Origin: CAYXVB01 sp964467785
Lineage (GTDB): Bacteria > Bdellovibrionota > UBA1018
DNA length: 9,865 nt
Direction of reading: 5' to 3'
NCBI GenBank assembly: GCA_964467785.1
Contig: CAYXVB010000135.1
Span: forward strand, 1-9,865
This document shows, in pieces, positions 1-6,329 of the stretch. A program made the translations under genes and the position numbers. Every line of letters starts with the position of its first letter. The first letter of the stretch is position 1. The notes under the pieces are model-generated. The model searched no databases, was not told the origin of the DNA, and was given only the letters and a program-made list of their open reading frames with translations.

Positions 1-1
1 G

Positions 2-94
2 ATCTGCGCCGTCCTGATCGTGCTGGCGGCTTGCCTTTATCCGAGCCGCCGCGCAGCCCGCCTCAATCCGTTGGACGGGATCCGCTACGGCTGA
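2..94 (+). CDS. ABC transporter permease, FtsX/MacB/LolC-like, C-terminal end only
   Basis: The open frame entering from the left edge gives 30 residues ending at a TGA at 92-94. It has a hydrophobic stretch (ICAVLIVLAACL) followed by YPSRRAARLNPLDGIRYG. This layout, a last membrane helix followed by a YPxxRAARLxPxxxLRY-type tail, is the typical end of FtsX-family permeases such as LolC/LolE and MacB. Those proteins work with an ATPase to move lipoproteins or other substrates from the inner membrane, or to drive efflux. Only the tail is present, so which member of the family it is cannot be told. The gene is unrelated in strand and spacing to the next minus-strand gene. Confidence 0.75.
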   Translation: MCAVLIVLAACLYPSRRAARLNPLDGIRYG

Positions 95-124
95 GCCCAC
101 CTTTCCATCTTTGTAGGCTCAGCC
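89..124 (+). terminator. Possible terminator hairpin after the permease gene
   Basis: A perfect 9-bp inverted repeat is present: GGCTGAGCC at 89-97 and GGCTCAGCC at 116-124, with an 18-base loop. It overlaps the permease stop codon. Only three T residues follow directly. A run of seven T lies further on at 159-165, preceded by a weak aggc/gcct stem, and could be the real intrinsic terminator reading into the convergent gene's 3' end. The inverted repeat is plain in the sequence; its role is inferred. Confidence 0.4.
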
Positions 125-148
125 TTTAGCAAGGGAAAAACGAGGCAT

Positions 149-535
149 TCACGCGGCCTTTTTTTCGCTCTCTTCTTTGATGTCTTCACTGATGCCTTTA
201 CTGGAGCTTGTACTACTGTCCGCTGGAATGACGGAATCGGGCCCGCCATAAGTCGATCCGGCCGCGCGCGACTGGCTCACGTCCGGCATCTCGCCGCCGG
301 AAGTGTGGAGCACGAGATCTGACTCGTCCTTCAGATTGGTCGGAGTGCCGGACGTCATTCCGCTGTTCAATCCCTCGCTCCGCCGCCCGGAGTCGGACCC
401 TGGTGCGGTGACGTCTGTTGGAAAATAGTCGGTCCGGTTTTCCATCCCCTCGTGCCCGCCGGAAAATCGCCGGTAAAGCCAGCTGCCGAACGTGCTATTG
501 CGGATGGTGTTTAAAGCACTCTTGAGTGTGGCCAT
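149..535 (-). CDS. Small hydrophilic, probably disordered protein of unknown function (128 aa)
   Basis: I do not recognise this protein. The start at 535 (MATLKSALNT) is preferred over an in-frame ATG 30 bases upstream because GGAGGA lies at 548-543 with a 7-base gap to it. Residues 1-25 could form a short basic amphipathic helix (LKSALNTIRNSTFGSWLYRRF). The remainder is rich in Ser, Gly, Thr, Asp and Pro, with no hydrophobic core, and ends in a charged tail (EDIKEESEKKAA). There is no signal peptide, cysteine or membrane segment. The strong ribosome binding site and the divergent arrangement with the next gene favour a real gene. It could be a cytoplasmic stress-type or structural disordered protein, but no function is supported. 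Confidence 0.55.
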   Translation of the reverse strand: MATLKSALNTIRNSTFGSWLYRRFSGGHEGMENRTDYFPTDVTAPGSDSGRRSEGLNSGMTSGTPTNLKDESDLVLHTSGGEMPDVSQSRAAGSTYGGPDSVIPADSSTSSSKGISEDIKEESEKKAA

Positions 536-556
536 ATAAAGTTCCTCCATGTAAAA

Positions 557-578
557 ATTATGCATCGCGCATGCGCGA
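557..578 (-). promoter_or_regulatory. Candidate promoter -10 with adjoining 14-bp palindrome
   Basis: On the minus strand a CATAAT hexamer (562-557) resembles a sigma-70 -10 box, about 20 bases upstream of the start at 535. Directly upstream of it is a perfect palindrome, TCGCGCATGCGCGA (565-578). That position falls in the spacer between -10 and -35, where a repressor would block transcription. No good -35 hexamer is visible at 16-18 bases. The site lies in the 84-bp region between two divergent genes, so it could control either one. The palindrome is seen directly; the operator role is inferred. Confidence 0.35.
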
Positions 579-619
579 CGACTTCCTTTGGCCGGAGGAT
601 TGCTACTTGAAATGCCCCT

Positions 620-1597
620 ATGCCTAAGGCGGGGCCCCTGGCATTTGTCGCGGTCGTTTCTTCGCTGCTCGGCGCGGCCTGGTATTTGAGGGGCACGTAT
701 CCGGTCGGGCCGGGCGCGGGCGGCGAAACCGGGCGGCCGGGCGAGGCGCCGGCTCGGTTGGGGGGCGCGCGGCCGGCGATGCTGCCGGGGATTCGTCCGG
801 TGCCCGAAGACTCGCGTGATCGTCGCCGCGGGGAGCTTTCCCGTCGGTTGGAGGAGGTCGGGACACAGATCGCCGATGAGGAAGCTTATCTTCGGGAACG
901 CTCGCAGGAGTTGGACCGAATGAGCGACTCTTCGACCGATGAAGGACTGAGAGCGGAAAGAGCCGTACTTGAGGCGGAATTGGCGATGGTCCCCAAGTCG
1001 CAGGAAGAGACCGAGGCGGAGGCTCGGTCTGAGATTTTTGCCCGCTACGCCGCGCAGGAACGGGAGCGGGCGGTCGATGGGCAGGCGCGAAAGGATCGAC
1101 TGGAGCGGACTCGCAATGCCTTACGGCTGCAGGAAGCGCAAGTGGCACGGATGCAGACAGCCATTCAGAAACAGCGGGACACGGGAGTCCTCACCGATGA
1201 GCTGCGGGCGATGGAGGAGCGGGCGCCCTTGGAGCAGAGGCGACTCGCGGACCTGCGCGCCCAGGCGGAAATTTTGACGCGCGAGGCGATGGCGACGGAA
1301 GCCCTTGAAGAAAGACAGAGACGTTGGGAAGAGCGCGCGGACCAACAGAGACTGCGGGAATCGACAAGCGAGGCAGCGGGGAGCAATGAAACGCGAAGAC
1401 GCAAGCAGGAGGCTCGGCTGTCGGAAATTACCCGTCAGCAGTCTGAACGGCAGCAACAGAAGGAGGCGTTAGAGAGCGAGTTGAATGAAGCCAGGCGCCG
1501 ACTCCTGGAGCTTGAGCATTGGAGGACGCAGTTACGCCAGGAAATGGAAGTCTTGTCGCCGCTGCCCGGGCCGCTTCAGAAAGGTCAGGCCTCGTAA
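620..1597 (+). CDS. Membrane-anchored coiled-coil protein of unknown function (325 aa)
   Basis: The N-terminus has one hydrophobic helix (about residues 7-24, LAFVAVVSSLLGAAWYL), which would act as a signal anchor. A Gly/Pro-rich linker follows to about residue 65. The rest, to about residue 310, is very rich in Glu, Arg, Gln and Leu with heptad-like spacing, typical of a long alpha-helical coiled coil (RREELSRRLEEV-like segments, QRRRLADLRAQ-like segments). This predicts a protein fixed in the inner membrane with a long helical rod, in the periplasm or the cytoplasm. No family can be named. The ATG at 620 is the first start after an in-frame TGA at 608-610. A GGAGGA at 594-599 is 20 bases upstream, which is long, so the start is not certain. 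Its 3' end overlaps the convergent transporter gene by 13 bp. Confidence 0.6.
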   Translation: MPKAGPLAFVAVVSSLLGAAWYLRGTYPVGPGAGGETGRPGEAPARLGGARPAMLPGIRPVPEDSRDRRRGELSRRLEEVGTQIADEEAYLRERSQELDRMSDSSTDEGLRAERAVLEAELAMVPKSQEETEAEARSEIFARYAAQERERAVDGQARKDRLERTRNALRLQEAQVARMQTAIQKQRDTGVLTDELRAMEERAPLEQRRLADLRAQAEILTREAMATEALEERQRRWEERADQQRLRESTSEAAGSNETRRRKQEARLSEITRQQSERQQQKEALESELNEARRRLLELEHWRTQLRQEMEVLSPLPGPLQKGQAS

Positions 1598-2496
1598 TCC
1601 GGCTCGACGAATTGCCAGCGGATCTCGGGGACGCGCTTTTTTACCTCGGCCTCCAGGGTGTTGATCGCGTTAATCAGAGAGCGGGAGTCGTTGAGGCTGC
1701 CCGGGTGAATCTTGTAGGAGAGCAGAATTTCGTGATTGCCGACTTGGAGCGCGATCATCCGGAGTACGGAACCTCCCGGGATGTGGCGGGCCACCAGCTC
1801 GTCCAGTACGGGGCGGAGGTCGTTAGAGGGGGCTTCGCCGATCAGAAGGGACTTGATCTCATGGCCGAGAAGCACTGCGACAACGACCAGCAACGACCCA
1901 ACCAGGATCGAGCCTCGGGCGTCCCAGGCAGGGTCGCCGGTGATCCAGGCTAAGCTGATGCACAAGGCCGCGATCACTAGGCCGAACATCGCCGCGGCGT
2001 CCTCCGTGAAAATGACGAGGAGTTCGGCGGCCGTGGTTTTGCGAAACCACTGCGTCAGGCTTCCGTATGGATTGTTGAGTCGAATCTCCTTCATGCAGGC
2101 AGAGAAGGAGATCCACTCGAGGAAGATGCCCATGACAAGAATGCCAAGGCTGAGCATTGGAGAGCGGATCTCCTCGGGATGGGAGAGGTGATGCAAGCCT
2201 TCATAGATGGCGAAAACTCCGCCTAAAGAAAACAGCAAGATGGCCACGATAAACGACCAGAAAAAGGCCTCGCGCCCGTAGCCCAAAGGGTGCTGGTCTG
2301 TCGGCGCTTTTTGTGAGGCGCGGCTTCCAAAAAGCAGGAGCACTTGGTTGGTGCAGTCCACCAGGCTGTGAATCGCCTCGGCCAGGAGGGAGGCACTTCC
2401 TGAAACAAAGGCCCCTCCGAATTTGGCGAGGGAAATGCCTAGATTGGCCAAAAGGGCGAAGACGATCACTTTGACGGAACCGGCGGAGGAGCTCAT
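1585..2496 (-). CDS. Cation diffusion facilitator (CDF) family metal transporter (303 aa)
   Basis: CDF proteins are dimeric inner-membrane antiporters that export Zn2+, Fe2+ or similar ions in exchange for protons. The match rests on six hydrophobic segments, the AIHSLVDCTNQ motif in TM2 (H43 and D47, the metal site), HPLGYGREAFFWSF after it, ED (165-166) in TM5, and a hydrophilic C-terminal domain from about residue 212 that corresponds to the ferredoxin-like cytoplasmic dimer domain. TM5 lacks the HxxxD of the YiiP type, which suggests the ZNT9-like branch. I chose the start at 2496 (MSSSAGSVKV) because the family homology begins there. The reading frame stays open upstream to 2619, but that would overlap the divergent S1 gene and adds a sequence unlike the family. 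No clear Shine-Dalgarno sequence is seen at 2496. A metal substrate cannot be named. Confidence 0.9.
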   Translation of the reverse strand: MSSSAGSVKVIVFALLANLGISLAKFGGAFVSGSASLLAEAIHSLVDCTNQVLLLFGSRASQKAPTDQHPLGYGREAFFWSFIVAILLFSLGGVFAIYEGLHHLSHPEEIRSPMLSLGILVMGIFLEWISFSACMKEIRLNNPYGSLTQWFRKTTAAELLVIFTEDAAAMFGLVIAALCISLAWITGDPAWDARGSILVGSLLVVVAVLLGHEIKSLLIGEAPSNDLRPVLDELVARHIPGGSVLRMIALQVGNHEILLSYKIHPGSLNDSRSLINAINTLEAEVKKRVPEIRWQFVEPDYEA

Positions 2497-2599
2497 TTGG
2501 AAATAGCATAATGGGCAATCGGGCCGCTTGCCACAGCTTTCGAGCCGTGCGAGACTGCCGCGCTCAAGGTTTTGAAAGGGCATAAAGGGTAAGGACACG

Positions 2600-3943
2600 A
2601 TGGCGAACGATTGGGACAACCAGAACCAGGGTGAAGATCAGAACGACGAAGCTCAGGAGCGCCAGGAACGCGAAGAGGCCGAGCGCAAGAAGAAGGGCGC
2701 GGCCGAATTCGAAGCGATGCTCAATGAGTCCTTTAAAGGGACGGGCAAAGGCGGGAAGCCGCGTCTCAACGTGGGCGACAAGATCAAGGGCGAGATCCTG
2801 GTTCTGGGTAAAGAAGACGTGTTTGTCTCGACGGGGGCCGGTGGGCAGCTGGCGGAAGGCGTGGTATCCTTTCGTGATCTGATCGATGCGGAAGGAAAGA
2901 TGCCCTATAAGGCCGGCGATGTGCTGGACCTCTACGTGACCGCCGTGAAGGGGACCGATGTCCGCCTCTCGCCCAAGCCCACCGCAAAGAATATCGCCGA
3001 CGATCTCGAGGACGCCTTTGACATGATGTTGCCGGTCGAAGGCCGGGTCGCCGAGGTCTGCAAAGGGGGCTTCCGCGTCTCGATTCGCGGCAAGCTCGCG
3101 TTCTGCCCGATCAGTCAGATGGACATTGCGCGCATCGAGACTCCGGAAGATTACGTCGGAAATCGATTTGAGTTTCGGATCACCCAGTTCTCGGAAGGGG
3201 GCCGCAATATTGTAGTCTCGCGCCGCAAGCTGCTCGACGAGCAGAATGACATGGCCGAAGGATCCTGGCTGGCTGATCACAAGGCCGGCGACCTGGTCGA
3301 TGGAAAAATCAAGCGACTCGAGAAGTTCGGCGCTTTCGTCGAGCTGGCCCCTGGTCTTGAGGGCTTGGCTCATATTTCCGAGCTAGCTTGGTCGCGCGTC
3401 GCGGATCCTTCCGAAGTGGTGCAGGTTGGCCAAGACGTGAAGGTCAAGATCATGAAGATCGAGAACGAAGAAGTTCCCGGCCGCGGGTCTCGCGCTCGGA
3501 TCTCGCTTTCGCTCAAGGAAGCGGGCGAACAGCCTTGGGATAATCTCCCGGCGCAGGTGCGTGCGGGTAATGTGGTCGAAGGCAAGGTCTCGCGCATGAC
3601 GAAGTTCGGGGCATTCATCGAACTCGCGCCGGGCATCGAAGGCCTACTCCCGATGGGGGAAGTGGACAGCCTGAAGAAGGCAGGGAAAACCCACGAGACG
3701 CTCACCGCCGGCCAGAAGCTGATGGTCCGCATCCGTGATGTCCGCCAGGCCGAGCGCCGAGTTTCGTTACAGATCCCGCGCGAAGGCGGCGCCGGTGACG
3801 AAAGCGATCAGGATTGGCAGGACTGGAAGAACACCCAGAAGAGCCAAGGCGGTGGAAATGCCGGCTTGGGCACCTTGGGGGGCGCCTTCGGGGATGCCCT
3901 GAAGAAGGCGATGGAAGGCAAGAAAGCCGGAGGAAAGAAGTAA
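2600..3943 (+). CDS. S1 RNA-binding domain protein with four S1 repeats (ribosomal protein S1-like, 447 aa)
   Basis: Four S1 (OB-fold) domains are visible at about residues 57-125, 145-210, 229-306 and 321-392. Domains 3 and 4 are the most canonical (KFGAFVELAPGLEGLAHISELAW and KFGAFIELAPGIEGLLPMGEV segments). Domain 2, with KGGFRVSIRGKLAFCPISQMD and NIVVSRRKLLDE, closely recalls domain 2 of ribosomal protein S1, and the end of domain 3 (LSLKEAGEQPWDNL) also looks like S1. Bacterial S1 usually has up to six domains and about 550 residues, so this is a short S1 or an accessory paralogue that binds single-stranded RNA. The N-terminal 50 residues are a charged, probably helical or disordered leader. 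The C-terminal 50 residues are Gly/Lys rich. An AAGGA motif lies a few bases before the ATG. The Gre-like gene follows after one base. Confidence 0.9.
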   Translation: MANDWDNQNQGEDQNDEAQERQEREEAERKKKGAAEFEAMLNESFKGTGKGGKPRLNVGDKIKGEILVLGKEDVFVSTGAGGQLAEGVVSFRDLIDAEGKMPYKAGDVLDLYVTAVKGTDVRLSPKPTAKNIADDLEDAFDMMLPVEGRVAEVCKGGFRVSIRGKLAFCPISQMDIARIETPEDYVGNRFEFRITQFSEGGRNIVVSRRKLLDEQNDMAEGSWLADHKAGDLVDGKIKRLEKFGAFVELAPGLEGLAHISELAWSRVADPSEVVQVGQDVKVKIMKIENEEVPGRGSRARISLSLKEAGEQPWDNLPAQVRAGNVVEGKVSRMTKFGAFIELAPGIEGLLPMGEVDSLKKAGKTHETLTAGQKLMVRIRDVRQAERRVSLQIPREGGAGDESDQDWQDWKNTQKSQGGGNAGLGTLGGAFGDALKKAMEGKKAGGKK

Positions 3944-3944
3944 C

Positions 3945-4439
3945 TTGCCGGGCTCCCTGCCAGATAGGAAGCGAGTCCTCGCGCAGATCGCTGAAACGCT
4001 TCAAGCGGAGCTTTCGAATCTGACCGAAGCCGCGCGTGCGGCCCGAGAGGCCGCGACCCATGAAGAGAGCAAGCCTGAGGATCAATATGATACCCGCGGG
4101 CTAGAGGCTTCGTATCTTGCGGGCGCGCAGGCCGAACGGGCACTTCACGTTCAGCAGATGATGACCTATTTCCGCCAGCTCGCGACTGAACCGTCTGCGA
4201 CGGGCGGTGTGATTGGTCCCGGCTGCCTGGTGGAACTGGTAAGCTCGGGCAAAAAGGTTCGATATTTGTTGGCCGCGATGGGCGGGGGTATTTCCGTCTC
4301 GATCGATGGCGTGATGCTTTCTGTGATCACGCCGCAGGCGCCGTTGGGCGAAGCGCTCACCGGCGCTCGCGTCGGTGAGGAGATCGAAGTGGAAACCCAG
4401 GGCGCGATCCGAGAGTATCGAATCCTCGCGTCGGGCTGA
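3945..4439 (+). CDS. GreA/GreB-family-like protein with Gre C-terminal domain (164 aa)
   Basis: GreA and GreB enter the RNA polymerase secondary channel with an acidic coiled-coil tip and rescue backtracked complexes by transcript cleavage. Here residues 8-80 form helices with an acidic turn (HEESKPEDQYDT, 39-50) and then RGLEASYLAGAQAERA. Residues 88-163 match the FKBP-like Gre C-terminal domain: PGCLVELVSSGKKVRYLL, then APLGEALTGARVGEEIEVE and REYRIL at the end. Whether it cleaves transcripts, competes with GreA or acts on another target is not shown. No in-frame ATG or GTG precedes the helical region, so TTG at 3945 is the start, with GGAGG at 3929-3933 inside the end of the S1 gene. The one-base gap to the S1 gene points to one operon and translational coupling. 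Confidence 0.8.
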   Translation: MPGSLPDRKRVLAQIAETLQAELSNLTEAARAAREAATHEESKPEDQYDTRGLEASYLAGAQAERALHVQQMMTYFRQLATEPSATGGVIGPGCLVELVSSGKKVRYLLAAMGGGISVSIDGVMLSVITPQAPLGEALTGARVGEEIEVETQGAIREYRILASG

Positions 4440-4456
4440 TGGGCTTGAGCTTGGTG

Positions 4457-4509
4457 CCTGACGGGGTCCGGGTTTGATCAAGTGGGGGCCCGTCCGGACC
4501 CCTGTCAGG
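4457..4509. repeat. Long imperfect inverted repeat between convergent genes (bidirectional terminator or REP-like element)
   Basis: CCTGACGGGGTCCGG at 4457-4471 pairs with CCGGACCCCTGTCAGG at 4494-4509; a single extra base in the right arm is bulged. The 22-base interior holds a TTGATCAA palindrome. No T-run follows the stem on either strand, so it is not a standard intrinsic terminator, though it sits between the ends of two convergent genes, where one is expected. The left arm is preceded by GGTG, giving GGTGCCTGAC, which resembles the ends of REP-type palindromes linked to IS200-like transposases. The pairing is certain from the sequence; the function is open. Confidence 0.6.
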
Positions 4510-4520
4510 ACTTTAAAAGC

Positions 4521-5309
4521 TCAAAAGCTGCTTACGCCGTTACAGATGTGCCGCCCGCTTTGATTGGGATTCTCGGTAGCGTCGGTCGGACTGAGGCGAT
4601 TGCTTGAGATTGCGCTGGCCGTGGCCGCCGTCGCGCTCCAGGTGAAAAGCTCCTTTTGGTAGTAGTCGTAGTTGGAGTTGTACGACGCCGTGCTCATGAT
4701 GATTGGATACATGATTGACGCGTAGGCTCCGCCCGTGAGTAGGTCGTTGCGATGGGCGCGGCCCAGGATGCAGTGGCCGAGCTCATGATGGGTGAGTAGT
4801 TCTTTTTGAGTGTCTGAAACCGAGTTCCAGAAGTTGGGTGAGAAAGTCACCCGCCGGGTCGTGCCACTGTACTCGCACAAGCCGATGACGCTGCTACCGA
4901 AACTGGCTAAGCTCGCCACCTGGATCGTGAGCGGATGAGCTTTGAAAGTGGGCAGCACATCCACCCCTTGGATCTTGGCGTCGTCGACGAATTTTTGGAC
5001 GAATTTGGCTACTTCCTCCGGTCCGTTGTAGAGGGCTCCACCAGTAGGGGTGGAGGTCGGAGTGGGCGTCGCCGTCACTGTCGGCGTCGGAGTTGGAATT
5101 GAAGTTGGAGTCGATGTCGGAGTTTGGGTGGGTGTGGGAAGGGTGGGGCTTCCAGTCGTGTTGGAGCTTGCGCCCGAGTTCACGCTGAGTGAACTGCCTG
5201 AGGGGGCAGAATTGCCGCTTTCGTTACATGCGGTGAGTGAGGTCGTCGAAATCAGGACGATCACCAGGGCGGGGATAGACGGTAGGGCGCGAGAGTGGAC
5301 ACTTCTCAT
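4521..5309 (-). CDS. Lipoprotein with metzincin-like zinc metalloprotease domain (262 aa)
   Basis: The N-terminus is a lipoprotein signal with lipobox LTAC (Cys28). The +2 residue is Asn, so outer-membrane sorting is likely by the E. coli rule. A flexible Ser/Thr/Pro linker, with many TPTPT repeats (about residues 54-89), tethers the folded part. That domain (about 93-262) has HELGH at 175-179 with H186 as the likely third zinc ligand, and a Met-turn SIMYP at 198-202. Together these suggest a metzincin-type protease on the cell surface or in the periplasm. The spacing HELGHCILGRAH is one residue longer than the classical HExxHxxGxxH. Cys145, Cys180 and Cys256 could form a disulfide. It lies 68 bp downstream of the YihY-family gene on the same strand, and its start abuts a strong hairpin. 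The substrate is unknown. Confidence 0.75.
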   Translation of the reverse strand: MRSVHSRALPSIPALVIVLISTTSLTACNESGNSAPSGSSLSVNSGASSNTTGSPTLPTPTQTPTSTPTSIPTPTPTVTATPTPTSTPTGGALYNGPEEVAKFVQKFVDDAKIQGVDVLPTFKAHPLTIQVASLASFGSSVIGLCEYSGTTRRVTFSPNFWNSVSDTQKELLTHHELGHCILGRAHRNDLLTGGAYASIMYPIIMSTASYNSNYDYYQKELFTWSATAATASAISSNRLSPTDATENPNQSGRHICNGVSSF

Positions 5310-5346
5310 ACTCGTAGAAACCTCTCTTTTGGAGAGGTCTACGAGT
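5310..5346 (-). promoter_or_regulatory. Hairpin in the 5' leader directly abutting the metalloprotease start codon
   Basis: Read on the minus strand, ACTCGTAGACCTCTC (5346-5332), a 5-base loop and GAGAGGTTTCTACGAGT (5326-5310) form a 15-bp stem with a 2-base bulge. The next three bases are the ATG at 5309-5307. The GAGAGG at 5326-5321 is the only purine-rich Shine-Dalgarno candidate, and it is fully paired in this stem. There is no T-run, so a terminator for the upstream YihY gene is less likely. This fits a cis-acting switch that hides the ribosome binding site, though an RNA-processing or attenuator site is also possible. The stem is seen directly; regulation is inferred. Confidence 0.5.
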
Positions 5347-5377
5347 CAGTGCCGGAAAAGGTCTCGCGACCGAGAAA

Positions 5378-6271
5378 TCAGGCCGCGCGGGGTTCGCGTT
5401 TTTCGCCCTTGCTCTTGGCGTCGGGGCGGAAGTGCTCGATCAGCGAGTTAATCTCGGCGCCAAGGAGTAGAGCCAAGCCGCTGATGTAGAGCCAGAGCAT
5501 CAGCATAATTACGGCGCCGATTCCGCCGTAGGTGGCGCTGTAGTTGCCGAAACGATCGGCATAAATGCGGAACGCCAGCGAGGCAATGACAAGAATCACG
5601 ACACCAAAGATGCTGCCGGGGCTGATGAAGCGGAAGCGCTGCTCGACGTCAGGGCCGAAGTAATAGGTGAGGGCGAAGGCAAGCAGTAGCGCCGAAAACA
5701 CGATTCCCCAGCGCAGCACGGAAAACAGAGTGCGAATGGGGCCGCCCCAACCGAGCGCGGAGGCGAGCCAGTTTTGGATGAGGCCGCCAAGCACGATCAA
5801 GGCAAACGCGCTGATCATCAATGCGCCCACGGCGACAGTGAGGCCGATGGCCGTGCCGCGGGATTTGAAAAAAGGGCGCTGTTCCTTGACGTCGTAGGTG
5901 ATGTTGAGCTGTTGCATCACCGCATAGGTGCCGTTGGCCGCGGCCCAGAGCGTGGCCAGCAGCCCGAACGAGAGCAGGCCACCATTGCGCTGGGTGGCTA
6001 TTTCGCGGACTGTGCCTGAAAGGACGCGTGACGCGTCACCCGGCATGACTTGCTTGAGGAGGTCCATGAGCGCCAGATCCATGTGAGCGATCGGAAGGTA
6101 TGCAATAACGCTCAACATAAGGATCAAAGCGGGAAAGATGGCGAGGGTGAGGTAATAGGCGAGCGCGGCGGCTCCATTGGGAACATTGTCCTCGGAAATC
6201 TCTCGCTTAAGGTCGCCGAAGAATCGCTTGAGAGGCACGCCGTAGGGCATCTTAGAACGGAGGCTTTGCAC
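5378..6271 (-). CDS. YihY/BrkB (UPF0761) family inner-membrane protein (297 aa)
   Basis: The family is a widespread six-helix inner-membrane group of unsettled biochemical role; older names tie it to serum resistance or, wrongly, to RNase BN. Diagnostic segments are visible in order: AAALAYYLTLAIFPALI (35-50), LLATLWAAANGTYAVMQQLN (104-123), ISPGSIFGVVI (216-226) and NYSATYGGIGAVIMLMLWLY (243-262), then LLLGAEINSLIEH (268-280). Length is close to the usual. The start is GTG at 6271 with GGGGA just upstream; an ATG at 6250 lacks a ribosome binding site. The C-terminal tail is short and basic. It is divergent from the TolC operon, sharing a 96-bp promoter region, and may be cotranscribed with the metalloprotease gene downstream. 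Confidence 0.9.
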   Translation of the reverse strand: MQSLRSKMPYGVPLKRFFGDLKREISEDNVPNGAAALAYYLTLAIFPALILMLSVIAYLPIAHMDLALMDLLKQVMPGDASRVLSGTVREIATQRNGGLLSFGLLATLWAAANGTYAVMQQLNITYDVKEQRPFFKSRGTAIGLTVAVGALMISAFALIVLGGLIQNWLASALGWGGPIRTLFSVLRWGIVFSALLLAFALTYYFGPDVEQRFRFISPGSIFGVVILVIASLAFRIYADRFGNYSATYGGIGAVIMLMLWLYISGLALLLGAEINSLIEHFRPDAKSKGEKREPRAA

Positions 6272-6329
6272 GCGGTATTCCCCAAAATTCGCCGTCTGGA
6301 GGGTGAAAATTGGCGCAGTGCCGAAATTA

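Noticed and set aside
624..1148. 174-codon minus-strand open frame opposite the coiled-coil gene
   Set aside because: Its translation is Pro/Arg/Ala rich with no domain or ribosome binding site; it is an antisense shadow of a GC-rich gene.
1519..1953. 144-codon plus-strand open frame over the end of the CDF gene
   Set aside because: It lies opposite clearly conserved CDF coding sequence and shows no family features.
2497..2619. Longer start for the CDF gene at 2619
   Set aside because: The extra 41 residues do not resemble the family and the extension would overlap the divergent S1 start; 2496 fits the family N-terminus.
2564..3373. 269-codon minus-strand open frame opposite the S1 gene
   Set aside because: The plus strand encodes unmistakable S1 domains; the antisense frame looks like a codon-bias shadow.
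5043..5150. Repeat-like GTCGGAGTTGG-type tract as a possible phase-variation or minisatellite locus
   Set aside because: The units are irregular and keep the Pro/Thr coding pattern; it is best read as a protein linker within the metalloprotease lipoprotein.
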